Source: JALZVT01 sp039029135
GTDB taxonomy: Bacteria > Pseudomonadota > Gammaproteobacteria > Pseudomonadales > Azotimanducaceae
Reading direction: 5' to 3'
Assembly: GCA_039029135.1 (NCBI GenBank)
Contig: JBCCGT010000022.1
Span: 1 to 64,000, forward strand
DNA length: 64,000 nt
The stretch's first letter is position 1. Each line of letters starts with the position of its first letter. Positions 7,190 through 14,434 of the stretch are shown in pieces. Both the position numbers and the translations under genes were made by a program. Under the pieces are notes generated by a model that had not been told where the DNA came from, did no database searches, and worked only from the letters and a program-made list of their open reading frames with translations.

Positions 7190-8503
7190 ATGCACCTTCC
7201 CGAGCTCACTCTGACGCAGCTCGCCAACGTGGGCGGCGACATTTTCCTGCCCGGCAGCAAGAGCATTACCAACCGCGCGCTGCTGGTGGCCAGCATGGCG
7301 AGGGGCAACACGCGCCTGAACAATCTGCTGCTCAGCGACGACACGCGCTTCATGCTGGCCGCGCTCAGGCATCTCGGCGTCGGCATCCAGCAGGATCCCG
7401 ATGACGAAACGAGCGTGTCGGTTAGCGGAGCGGACGGTCCGCTGGTGACCGTCAATCGCTCCCACAACCAGCCCGAACTGCTGCAACTCGGCATGGCCGG
7501 TACGGCCTATCGACCACTGACTGCCGCACTCTGCCTCGGCACCGGCGAGTTTGTACTCGACGGCAACGCCCGCATGTACGAGCGTCCCGTCGCGGACCTG
7601 GTCGATGGCCTGCGCCAGTTAGGTGCCGAGATCGACTATCTGCAGAACGAGGGCTTTCCGCCCGTGCGCGTGAGAGGCACAGGCCTGCGAGGCGGCAGCA
7701 TCCGTATGCGCGGCGATATCTCTAGTCAGTTTCTGACTTCCGTGCTGCTCGCCGCACCGCTGGCGAGCGCGCCGGTCGAGATCGCAATCGAAGGCGAGCT
7801 GGTCTCGAAGCCTTACCTCGAAATCACGCTCGCGTTGATGAAGTCTTTCGGCGCGCATGCCGAGCACGACAACTACGAGCGCTTCATGGTCGCGCCGGGC
7901 GGCTACACCGGCGTCGAGAACTACCTGGTCGAGGGCGACGCATCGAACGCGACCTACTTCCTCGCAGCCGGCGCGCTGCGCGGCAGCGGCGTGACCGTGC
8001 ACGGCATCGGCAGCTCGAGCGTGCAGGGCGACGTGGCTTTTGCAGATGTGCTGCGCGCCATGGGCGCCGGTGTGGAGATCCTCGACGAGCAAATCCGCGT
8101 CACGCCCGCGGCGCAAATCAAAGCGATCGATATGGATCTCAATCACATCCCCGACGCCGCGATGACGGCGGCGGTACTGGCGGTGTTCGCGGACGGCGAG
8201 AGCCATCTGCGCAATCTGTACAACCTGCGGGTTAAGGAGACCGATCGGCTGCACGCGCTTGCGACAGAGCTACGCAAAGTCGGCGCGATTGTCGTGGAGG
8301 AGCGCGACGCTCTGCACATCACGCCGCCGGTCGAGATCAAGAGTGCCGCGATCGACACCTACGACGATCACCGCATGGCGATGTGCTTTTCACTGCTGGC
8401 ACTTGCCGGGATGCCCGTGACCATTCGCGACCCGGGCTGCGTGGCCAAGACGTTCCCGAACTTCTTTGCGGAGTTCGCCCAGGTCGCGGCGGCCGCAGCG
8501 TGA
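7190..8503 (+). CDS. aroA: 3-phosphoshikimate 1-carboxyvinyltransferase (EPSP synthase)
   Basis: The 437-residue enzyme joins shikimate 3-phosphate and phosphoenolpyruvate in the sixth step of the shikimate pathway. Visible landmarks are GSKSITNRALL near residue 20 (binding lysine, serine and arginine), LGMAGTAYRPL at about 103-113, RMRGDISSQFLTSVLLAAP, LNHIPDAAM with the catalytic aspartate, NLRVKETDRL and YDDHRMAM. The size and motifs fit class I enzymes. The usual LGNAGTAxRPL reads LGMAGTAYRPL here, an uncommon change next to the phosphoenolpyruvate site. The gene stands alone, without the serC-pheA-tyrA or cmk-rpsA neighbours common in this class, and is followed head-on by the alkA-ogt operon. 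Confidence 0.97.
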   Translation: MHLPELTLTQLANVGGDIFLPGSKSITNRALLVASMARGNTRLNNLLLSDDTRFMLAALRHLGVGIQQDPDDETSVSVSGADGPLVTVNRSHNQPELLQLGMAGTAYRPLTAALCLGTGEFVLDGNARMYERPVADLVDGLRQLGAEIDYLQNEGFPPVRVRGTGLRGGSIRMRGDISSQFLTSVLLAAPLASAPVEIAIEGELVSKPYLEITLALMKSFGAHAEHDNYERFMVAPGGYTGVENYLVEGDASNATYFLAAGALRGSGVTVHGIGSSSVQGDVAFADVLRAMGAGVEILDEQIRVTPAAQIKAIDMDLNHIPDAAMTAAVLAVFADGESHLRNLYNLRVKETDRLHALATELRKVGAIVVEERDALHITPPVEIKSAAIDTYDDHRMAMCFSLLALAGMPVTIRDPGCVAKTFPNFFAEFAQVAAAAA

Positions 8504-8504
8504 A

Positions 8505-9005
8505 CTAGCTGGCCGGCTGCAGCTGCAGCACGGTGAACGAACGCTCGTCCGGCGCGATAGAGAGCTTGTCGCGCCAGAAGTCGTACTTGCTGGCGAGCAC
8601 TTCCAGATTGGCCGTCACCTCAGCGGGACTAGCGGGCGCAACTATCTGCATGCTGTAGAGCTTGTCGTGCACGCGCAGGCGCACGTTCGGATTCGCGGCA
8701 ACCACCGTATTCCAATACTTGCTGCCCGGGAACTGCATGGGGGAATCGTATATCGAAGGCACGAACACGCTGTCACCCACCGCCGCCGCAACGACCGTGA
8801 CCGAGAAGGGAATCCCGAACCATGGCCGCGTCTCGAGATGTACCTCGGCGACATCGTCGAGCACCGACCAGTCCGCCGGGATCGGCGTCTCGCTGCCGGA
8901 CAGCTTGGTACCCGGCCGCCGATCCTGTGGCTCCACGCCGATGAACGCGAGCCAGAAGTAGCTCGCGACCAGGACGCCCAGCACGACAACCAGAAAACGT
9001 TTCAT
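8505..9005 (-). CDS. Membrane-anchored protein of unknown function, possible split-barrel fold
   Basis: The 166-residue product starts with a hydrophobic N-terminal segment (FLVVVLGVLVASYFWLAF), either an uncleaved anchor or a signal peptide. The remainder alternates beta-like stretches such as AEVHLETRPWFGIPFSVTVV and NVRLRVHDKLYSMQIV. This faintly recalls the split beta-barrel of deazaflavin- or PNPOx-type proteins, but no binding motif is clear, so I give no function. Its ATG overlaps the ogt stop codon (ATGA), making it the last gene of an alkA-ogt-unknown operon. Its stop is one base from the aroA stop on the other strand. Confidence 0.7.
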   Translation of the reverse strand: MKRFLVVVLGVLVASYFWLAFIGVEPQDRRPGTKLSGSETPIPADWSVLDDVAEVHLETRPWFGIPFSVTVVAAAVGDSVFVPSIYDSPMQFPGSKYWNTVVAANPNVRLRVHDKLYSMQIVAPASPAEVTANLEVLASKYDFWRDKLSIAPDERSFTVLQLQPAS

Positions 9006-9661
9006 GCAGAGATCTCCTGCGCAGATGGATCGGACTCAGGCTCGGCCTCGCGCGGGGACGCGGGGGATCGGGCCGGGTTGGCAAACAGCCCGGAGTTGGC
9101 GCGCTCGAAGTCGAGCAGATACTGCTTCGCCGGCAGCCCGCCGCCGAAGCCCGTGAGGCTGCCGTTGCTGCCGATCACCCGGTGACAAGGAATGATCAGC
9201 GGAATCGGATTATTGCCGTTGGCGAGGCCGACGGCGCGCGAGGCCTTGGGGTTGCCGAGGGTCTTGGCAATATCGAGATAGGTGGTGGTCTCGCCGTAGG
9301 GAATCTCTACAAGCTCTGCCAGAACACGGGACTGAAACGGCGTGGCCGCGGGCGCGAGATCGAGCTCGAACACCTTGCGCGTGCCGTCGAAGTATTCGGT
9401 GAGCTGCTGGCGGGCGCGTGCGAACGGCCAATCCCAGCGCTCCCAGTTCGGATCCGCCCCGCGCGCCTTGTGGCCGCTGGAGAATCCGACCAGCGATAGC
9501 GCCGCTTTATTGCCTGCGAGCAGCAGTTGGCCGATAGGCGACGGCATGAAGGTGTAGTAGGTCGGCTTGTCCGCGGATCCGTCCGGCGCACCCGCATCTG
9601 CCGCCACGCTGTCCGCCGAACCGTCTTCGCCTGTCGCCATCGCGTCGTGCTCCTCTCTCAA
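9002..9661 (-). CDS. ogt: Methylated-DNA--protein-cysteine methyltransferase
   Basis: The 219-residue protein carries the invariant active-site block IPCHRVIG with acceptor Cys159, preceded by the DNA-binding segment SRAVGLANGNNP and followed by GFGGGLPAKQYLLDFE. It repairs O6-methylguanine and O4-methylthymine by irreversibly moving the methyl group to its own cysteine. The acidic first 30 residues (GEDGSADSVAADAG) and the Pro/Glu/Ser-rich C-terminal tail are additions beyond the usual 160-180 residues. Met8 (ATG at 9640) is an alternative start. It follows alkA by five bases and overlaps the next gene, so repair of alkylated DNA is organised as one operon. Confidence 0.95.
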   Translation of the reverse strand: MREEHDAMATGEDGSADSVAADAGAPDGSADKPTYYTFMPSPIGQLLLAGNKAALSLVGFSSGHKARGADPNWERWDWPFARARQQLTEYFDGTRKVFELDLAPAATPFQSRVLAELVEIPYGETTTYLDIAKTLGNPKASRAVGLANGNNPIPLIIPCHRVIGSNGSLTGFGGGLPAKQYLLDFERANSGLFANPARSPASPREAEPESDPSAQEISA

Positions 9662-9666
9662 CAGGA

Positions 9667-10659
9667 CTACTTCGACTCACGCTCCCTTCCCGCTCGACGC
9701 CAAATATACATGAGTGCGTAGGCCCGCCAGGGTGCCCAGGCCTGCGAGCGCGCCTCGGCCTTCGCGGCCGTCATGTCGAGCACCTTGAGCACCACCCAGT
9801 CGCCGCGCGGGAAGGCGTTCGCATCCCCCGCGACCCGCATCGACACGTAGCCTGCCGTCCAGGGACCGATACCGGGTAGCGCGCACAGCCCGTCGGACAG
9901 CGCGTCCGAATCGACGCCCGGGCTCAAGGTCACGGCGCCCTCCAGCGCGGCGCGCGCGAGCGCCCGCACGGCTTCGCCCCGCTTGCCGGGCATGCCGATG
10001 GCCGACACGTCGGCGTCCGCGAGTTGGGTCGGCTGCGGAAAGCGACCGGGCGCGCCAAAGCGCTCGATGAGCGCGATCGCTAGATTCCGCGCCCGCGCGA
10101 CGCTGACCTGCTGCCCGAGAATCGCGCGCACCGCGGTCTCAAAGCCGTCGAACGCCCCCGGCACGCGCACGCCGCCGCCGTACGACAGCTCCGCAGCGAG
10201 CCAGTCATCCTGGGCGAGCGCCGCGTCGATCCGCCGACAGTTGGCATCGAGATCGAACACGTGATGCACGCGCGCCACGGCATCGGCGAACTCTCCGGCC
10301 GCGGCCACCGGCAGGCTGATGCGCAACCGTGCACCACGCGGTCGAACGCTCAGCCAGTGCGCTCCCAATAGCCGTCGGTAGCCGCCATCCGTTACCTCTT
10401 CGAGCCCGGGGAGCGAGCGTCGCTGCAAAAAATCCAGCAGCCAGCCGCTGTCGACGCCGCGGCCAAGCGGCAGCGTCAGCTCGAGCTCGGCGCCCCGCCG
10501 GACGCCGGGCGCGACCGCGTCAGCGCCCAGTTCAGAGCGCATGGCGACCGCGCTGCTGAAACCCGCGGCGCGCGCCACCGCCTGCAGCGGCGCGGCGCAG
10601 TCGCGCAGCAGAGCACGCGCGAGCGATGCGCGCGTCAAACCGGTGTGGTTGGCCGACAT
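9667..10659 (-). CDS. alkA: AlkA-type DNA-3-methyladenine glycosylase II with a residual AraC helix-turn-helix
   Basis: The 330-residue protein has an AlkA N-terminal domain (about 55-150: LTLPLGRGVDSGWLLDFLQR, YRRLLGAHWLSVRP) and a HhH-GPD glycosylase domain with the hairpin LCALPGIGPWTAGYVSMR and the catalytic aspartate in FPRGDWVVLKVLD. It excises alkylated bases in base excision repair. Residues 17-45 (LLRDCAAPLQAVARAAGFSS) match the second helix-turn-helix of AraC-type regulators. That is how Ada-AlkA fusion proteins begin their glycosylase part, so this copy appears to descend from such a fusion after loss of the Ada region. It heads the operon with ogt, and divergently faces the ManA-like gene. 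Confidence 0.9.
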   Translation of the reverse strand: MSANHTGLTRASLARALLRDCAAPLQAVARAAGFSSAVAMRSELGADAVAPGVRRGAELELTLPLGRGVDSGWLLDFLQRRSLPGLEEVTDGGYRRLLGAHWLSVRPRGARLRISLPVAAAGEFADAVARVHHVFDLDANCRRIDAALAQDDWLAAELSYGGGVRVPGAFDGFETAVRAILGQQVSVARARNLAIALIERFGAPGRFPQPTQLADADVSAIGMPGKRGEAVRALARAALEGAVTLSPGVDSDALSDGLCALPGIGPWTAGYVSMRVAGDANAFPRGDWVVLKVLDMTAAKAEARSQAWAPWRAYALMYIWRRAGRERESK

Positions 10660-10790
10660 GACGAGACGGGATCTCTTTGCAGGTGAATCGCGACTATCTT
10701 AGATCCTGATCCGGGCCGCAGAGAAAAAAACCGCGAGTTCGGCATACTGCGCCACGACACTGTTCGCACACTGCCGCCAAGGACCCACAC

Positions 10791-11828
10791 ATCGATCTTC
10801 AGCAACCTGTAGAGCTGCTGCCCGTCAGCATCCCCAAGCCCTGGGGTCGCGAGCTGTGGTTCAGCGGCGACGAGGCGCGCGGCGAGTCTCGCGTGCGCCT
10901 GGGCGATCGCGAGCTGCCCCTGTCGCAGTACGTCGCGCTGGATCCAGAGCGTGTATGCCGGCGCAGCCTGCCGCTGCTGCTGAAAATTCTCGATCCCCTG
11001 CCCGAACCCATCCGCGGCGACCTGTACCTGGAGACACACGACACCAAGCACGAGGTCTACGTCGTCACGCGCGTGGACCCGGAAGCATGGCCCGACGGTC
11101 GGGGCGGCGTGCGCCTGGGCGTCGATCAGGCGCTGCGCGGGACGGCCGCTTCGGACTCACAGTTTCGCGACAGTTTCCTCGCGGCCGTGTGCGCCTACGA
11201 ACGGGTGCGCCGCGCCATCGATGACGCCACCGCGGGCGCCGAGGAGCACGCCAGCGAGCCCGAGCTGCGCGCCGCGATGAATCGATTTACCAGCATTCGC
11301 AGGCTCGCCGTCGGCGACGTCGTGCAAGTGGCGCCCGGTCTGCCGCACGCCCTGCAGCACGGCGTGCGCGTGTTCGAGTTTCAGACCCCGACCTATGAGC
11401 GCAACATCATTTCGTTCGCGCAGCGGGTCGTGAGCCAGCCGCACTGGGACAGCGAATACGCAATCACGCGGGCGACGCTCGACGCGGCACCCGAGCCGGC
11501 CATCGAACCCGTGCAAACACTGCCGCAGGCGCGCGTAGAACGCATCGCCGCGTTCAGCGACTTCGAGGTCCAGCGGCTGACCGTCAGCGGTCACGGCCAG
11601 ATCGCTCTCGACTGGTACCCGGACACCACACCCTATTCGATGGTCGCCGCCTGCAGCGGCGAGTGGCGGCTCGATGCGCTGACGCTCGGCGCCGAGTGCG
11701 CCGCGTTCATACCGGCGTGTGCAACCACCTGCACACTCGTAAACCAAACGGCCGAGACGCAGACCGCGCTGCTGGCTCTGCCGCTGCCGCACACGGCTGG
11801 TAACATCGACGCCGTGGACGCGTCCTGA
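10791..11828 (+). CDS. ManA-like type I phosphomannose isomerase / cupin, non-standard start
   Basis: The protein shows a phosphomannose-isomerase-like fold: IPKPWGRELWF near the N-terminus (the KPWG motif), LYLETHDTKHEVYVV, then the cupin segment GDVVQVAPGLPHALQHG leading to VFEFQTPTYERNI. It would interconvert mannose and fructose 6-phosphates, or be a sugar-binding relative. The first standard in-frame start is GTG 10893, but that would delete the KPWG motif. The frame is open upstream to a TGA at 10707 with no ATG, GTG or TTG between. AAGGA at 10779-10783 sits seven bases before an ATC at 10791, which I take as the start, giving 345 residues. A base error changing ATG to ATC is equally possible. 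Confidence 0.72.
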   Translation: MDLQQPVELLPVSIPKPWGRELWFSGDEARGESRVRLGDRELPLSQYVALDPERVCRRSLPLLLKILDPLPEPIRGDLYLETHDTKHEVYVVTRVDPEAWPDGRGGVRLGVDQALRGTAASDSQFRDSFLAAVCAYERVRRAIDDATAGAEEHASEPELRAAMNRFTSIRRLAVGDVVQVAPGLPHALQHGVRVFEFQTPTYERNIISFAQRVVSQPHWDSEYAITRATLDAAPEPAIEPVQTLPQARVERIAAFSDFEVQRLTVSGHGQIALDWYPDTTPYSMVAACSGEWRLDALTLGAECAAFIPACATTCTLVNQTAETQTALLALPLPHTAGNIDAVDAS

Positions 11829-11880
11829 CGCGCGTTTCGCGAGACACCACCGCCGGACACCGGCGCCCAGGGGAAAGGTC

Positions 11881-12561
11881 ATGAGCGACGAAAACGAGCT
11901 GATCATCGAGCAGATCGAGATCGGGCCGATGCAGAACTTCACCTACATCGTCGGCTCGCGCAGCACGCGCGAGGTCGCGATCATCGATCCCGCCTGGGAC
12001 ATCGACGCTCTGCTCAATGTCATCAACGAGCGCGACTACAAGCTGACGGCCGCGCTGGTCACGCACTACCACCCCGACCACATCGGCGGCAGCTTCGGGC
12101 GCAATACCGTTCAGGGTCTGCCGGAGCTGCTCGAGAAAAATCCCGTAAAGATTTACGCCAATCGGGAAGAAGGACCGGGCGTCAAAAAGGTCACGGGCAT
12201 CTCCGATACGGATCTGACCCTCGTCGACTCTGGCGAGCGGCTGAAGATCGGCGAGGTCGAAGTCGAGTTTCTGCATACGCCGGGCCACACGCCGGGCTCG
12301 CAGTGTTTCAAGATCAAGAACACGCTGGTCAGCGGCGACACGCTGTTCCTGCAGGGCTGCGGTCGCGTCGGTCTGCCCGGCTCGAACTCTGAGGACATGT
12401 TCCACAGCCTTTGCAAGCTGCGGGAGCTGCCCGACGACACGCTGCTGCTACCCGGCCACAACTACGGCCACGCGCCAAACGCCACCATGGGCGAGACGAA
12501 ACGCATGAACGTGCAGCTCAACGTCAAAGAGCTGGACCTGTGGCATCAGCTCATGGGCTAG
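11881..12561 (+). CDS. Metallo-beta-lactamase-fold hydrolase (glyoxalase II-like)
   Basis: The 226-residue cytoplasmic protein has the zinc-binding signature THYHPDHIGG (the HxHxDH motif), then FLHTPGHTPGSQCF, SGDTLFLQGCGR with the bridging aspartate, and LLPGHNYG with the last histidine. This layout is typical of hydroxyacylglutathione hydrolase-like and persulfide dioxygenase-like MBL proteins. It likely hydrolyses a thioester or an oxidised sulfur compound, but the exact substrate is not readable. The lone start ATG at 11881 follows GGGGAAAGGTC, a good ribosome-binding site. Directly downstream lies the MITE at 12589. Confidence 0.85.
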   Translation: MSDENELIIEQIEIGPMQNFTYIVGSRSTREVAIIDPAWDIDALLNVINERDYKLTAALVTHYHPDHIGGSFGRNTVQGLPELLEKNPVKIYANREEGPGVKKVTGISDTDLTLVDSGERLKIGEVEVEFLHTPGHTPGSQCFKIKNTLVSGDTLFLQGCGRVGLPGSNSEDMFHSLCKLRELPDDTLLLPGHNYGHAPNATMGETKRMNVQLNVKELDLWHQLMG

Positions 12562-12588
12562 CCGGGCCGCCTTTCATCTCGACCCGGG

Positions 12589-12868
12589 CTAGGGAAACTC
12601 TGAATAAGTATCGCGCGCTCAGCGCGTCACACGGGAGCTGTGGCAAGGCGCGTTCCGCAGGGAAGGTAGGTCACCTTGCCAAGGGGCGCAACGAAGTCCA
12701 CAGGTCCCGTGTGACGCGCCCTACGGGAGCTTCTGGCGCGAACGCTGACTGTGTTGTGGCTCTTGCCAAGGTGACCTACCTTGCCGGCGAACCACGCTCA
12801 CTCAGCGCAAGAGTCAGCATTCGCGCCAGAAACTCTGAGCGCGCGAGACTTGTTCAGAGGTTCCCTAG
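12589..12868. mobile_element. IS5-type miniature inverted-repeat element (MITE) with CTAG target duplication
   Basis: A 272-bp element (12593-12864) is bounded by imperfect inverted repeats: GGAAACTCTGAATAAG at the left and, on the other strand from the right, GGAACCTCTGAACAAG. Three mismatches occur in about 28 bases. CTAG flanks both ends (12589-12592 and 12865-12868), the preferred IS5-family target. Inside are two hairpins: 12624-12643 with 12698-12717, and 12733-12750 with 12812-12829. In addition, 12663-12678 is a perfect inverted copy of 12767-12782. There is no transposase, so it would move only with help from a related IS. The right CTAG supplies the TAG stop of the enoyl-CoA hydratase gene. 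Confidence 0.85.
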
Positions 12869-13719
12869 GTTTCCTCGAGCCAGGCGTTAAAGCTCGGTTC
12901 CCGCTTGTCGCGAAACGCCGCCACGCCTTCGCGCGCATCGGGGTGATGATCGGAGATCGCGGTCTTGGCCGCGATCTCGTCGCACGCGGCACTCCAGCCC
13001 AGTTCGGCCGCGTTATACAGGCTGCGCTTCAACAGGCGCATCGACACCTGCGGGCCGCTGGCAAGCTCGGCCGCGAGCTGCGTCGTCGCCGCCTCGAGCG
13101 CGTCGGGCGCCACCACCTCATGCACCAACCCGAGTTCGAGCGCCTGGGTCGCCGTGACGATGCGCTTGCGCATGAAGAAATCGAGGGCCCTGGCAAGCCC
13201 CAGTTCGCGCACCACCAGATACTGGCCGCCCTCATCCGGCAGCAGGCCAAAGCGCAGCGTCGCCGACCCCAGTCGGGCCGTCTCGGAGGCAATGCGAAAG
13301 TCGCAGGCCAGCGCCAGCGAGAAGCCGGTCTGTATGGCGACGCCGTTGATCGACGCGATCGTCAGCTTGTCGATCCCGCGAATCGTCGTGTTGAGCTGCT
13401 GGGAAATCGTCCGCAGCCCGTTGTAGGTGCCGATCGGATTGTCGTGCCCGTGGGGTATTGGCGGCACGAGCGGCTCGCCCGAGAGTTCGGCGCCTGAGTA
13501 GGCCTTCAGGTCGTCGCCCGCGCAGAACGCCCGTCCCTCGCCGGTAAACACCAGCACGCGCACCGCGTTATCCATCTGCGCCTGGGTCACGGCCTCGATG
13601 AGATCGCGCTTGATGCCGGACGTCATGCCGTTGAGGCGCTCCGGCGAGTTGAAGCGGAACCAGGCGATGCCCTGTTCACGCAGCGTTAAGTCAAAACCGG
13701 TATAACTCCCCGTATCCAT
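12865..13719 (-). CDS. Enoyl-CoA hydratase/isomerase family protein
   Basis: From ATG 13719, preceded by GGGAGG at a good distance, the product is 284 residues. It shows the crotonase fold: the oxyanion-hole block VFTGEGRAFCAGDDLKAYSG near 55-75, then IASINGVAIQTGFSLALACD and LGLLPDEGGQYLVVRELG. The position usually held by the second catalytic glutamate reads GLLPDEGG, as in hydratases. It likely hydrates or isomerises an acyl-CoA. No fatty-acid gene adjoins it, so the pathway is unknown. Its stop codon TAG lies in the CTAG target of the MITE, which therefore inserted exactly behind the gene without cutting it. Confidence 0.9.
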   Translation of the reverse strand: MDTGSYTGFDLTLREQGIAWFRFNSPERLNGMTSGIKRDLIEAVTQAQMDNAVRVLVFTGEGRAFCAGDDLKAYSGAELSGEPLVPPIPHGHDNPIGTYNGLRTISQQLNTTIRGIDKLTIASINGVAIQTGFSLALACDFRIASETARLGSATLRFGLLPDEGGQYLVVRELGLARALDFFMRKRIVTATQALELGLVHEVVAPDALEAATTQLAAELASGPQVSMRLLKRSLYNAAELGWSAACDEIAAKTAISDHHPDAREGVAAFRDKREPSFNAWLEET

Positions 13720-13825
13720 CAGGCACCTCCCGCAGCGGGCCACGTTTATCGACTGCCTGACGAGTGTAAACCAAGCGCCCGACCCTGAGCGCCACCGCAA
13801 CCACCGGACCACGGAGATTCACAGC

Positions 13826-14356
13826 ATGCGGACTACTGCCACCCGAGCAAGACGGCCCAATCTCGTCGGACTCTGCTGCGCGGGCGCGATGCTGCTCACC
13901 GGCCTGGCGACGGCGAACGCGGAATCCGCGGCCGAGCTGGGACTTGAAGGCATCTGGGCGACGGGTGGCTCGCTCGTCGAGCTGAAACAAAACGGCGAGA
14001 CGCTGAACATGATCGTGATCGCCCTCGAAGAACCCTTCGATCGTGACGGCACGCCACTCAAAGACGTGAACAACCCGGATGAGGCGCGCCACGGTGATCC
14101 CATTCTCGGGCTCGATCTATTGCGCAAGTATCGGTTCAAGAAGGGTCGCTGGCAGGGAAAGATCTACGATCCCGAGACAGGCAAGACCTACGACAGTCGC
14201 ATGAAGCTAAACAAGGAAGGCCAACTTGAGATGCGCGGCTACATCGGCACGCCGCTGCTCGGCAAGACCAAGAAATTCAAACCGATCAGCGTCTGTCGCG
14301 AAGACATGATCGTGATGCTCAACAACTCGAACATCACCGGCTACTGCGGGCAGTAG
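13826..14356 (+). CDS. DUF2147 exported protein
   Basis: The 176-residue protein begins with a basic stretch and a signal peptide (LVGLCCAGAMLLTGLATANA). It then shows the DUF2147 pattern: LEGIWATGGSLVELKQNG, DPILGLDLLRKYRFKKGRW, GKIYDPETGKTYDSRMKL and RGYIGTPLLGKTKKF. Members are small secreted or periplasmic beta-rich proteins of unknown function. Two cysteines near the C-terminus (SVCRED, GYCGQ) may pair. The final codons belong to a 23-bp sequence that is repeated directly after the stop codon (see 14339-14388). The gene lies head-to-head with the enoyl-CoA hydratase gene and convergent with mdh. Confidence 0.85.
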   Translation: MRTTATRARRPNLVGLCCAGAMLLTGLATANAESAAELGLEGIWATGGSLVELKQNGETLNMIVIALEEPFDRDGTPLKDVNNPDEARHGDPILGLDLLRKYRFKKGRWQGKIYDPETGKTYDSRMKLNKEGQLEMRGYIGTPLLGKTKKFKPISVCREDMIVMLNNSNITGYCGQ

Positions 14357-14388
14357 CTTCTTCGGGGCTACTGCGGGCAGTAGCTTCT
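14339..14388 (+). repeat. Duplicated palindromic 3' end of the DUF2147 gene
   Basis: The 23-bp sequence starting GGCTACTGCGGGCAGTAG occurs at 14339-14361 and again at 14366-14388, a 27-bp period with a TCGG spacer. Each copy contains CTACTGC..GCAGTAG, a 7-bp inverted repeat that includes the stop codon TAG in the first copy. The second copy is untranslated. It may act as an RNA-stabilising or terminating hairpin. Confidence 0.9.
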
Positions 14389-14394
14389 ACCACC

Positions 14395-14426
14395 AAAAAA
14401 CGCCCGCCGGTCACCACCGACGGGCG
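14395..14426 (-). terminator. Rho-independent terminator of mdh
   Basis: On the minus strand the sequence reads CGCCCGTCGGTGGTGACCG, then GCGGGCG, then six T. The stem pairs 14421-14426 with 14401-14406 and 14416-14419 with 14408-14411. It lies nine bases beyond the mdh stop codon. Confidence 0.88.
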
Positions 14427-14434
14427 CCAGCTGC

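Noticed and set aside
12603..12890. Open frame through the MITE
   Set aside because: It is spanned by inverted repeats, has no start signal and overlaps the hydratase gene end.
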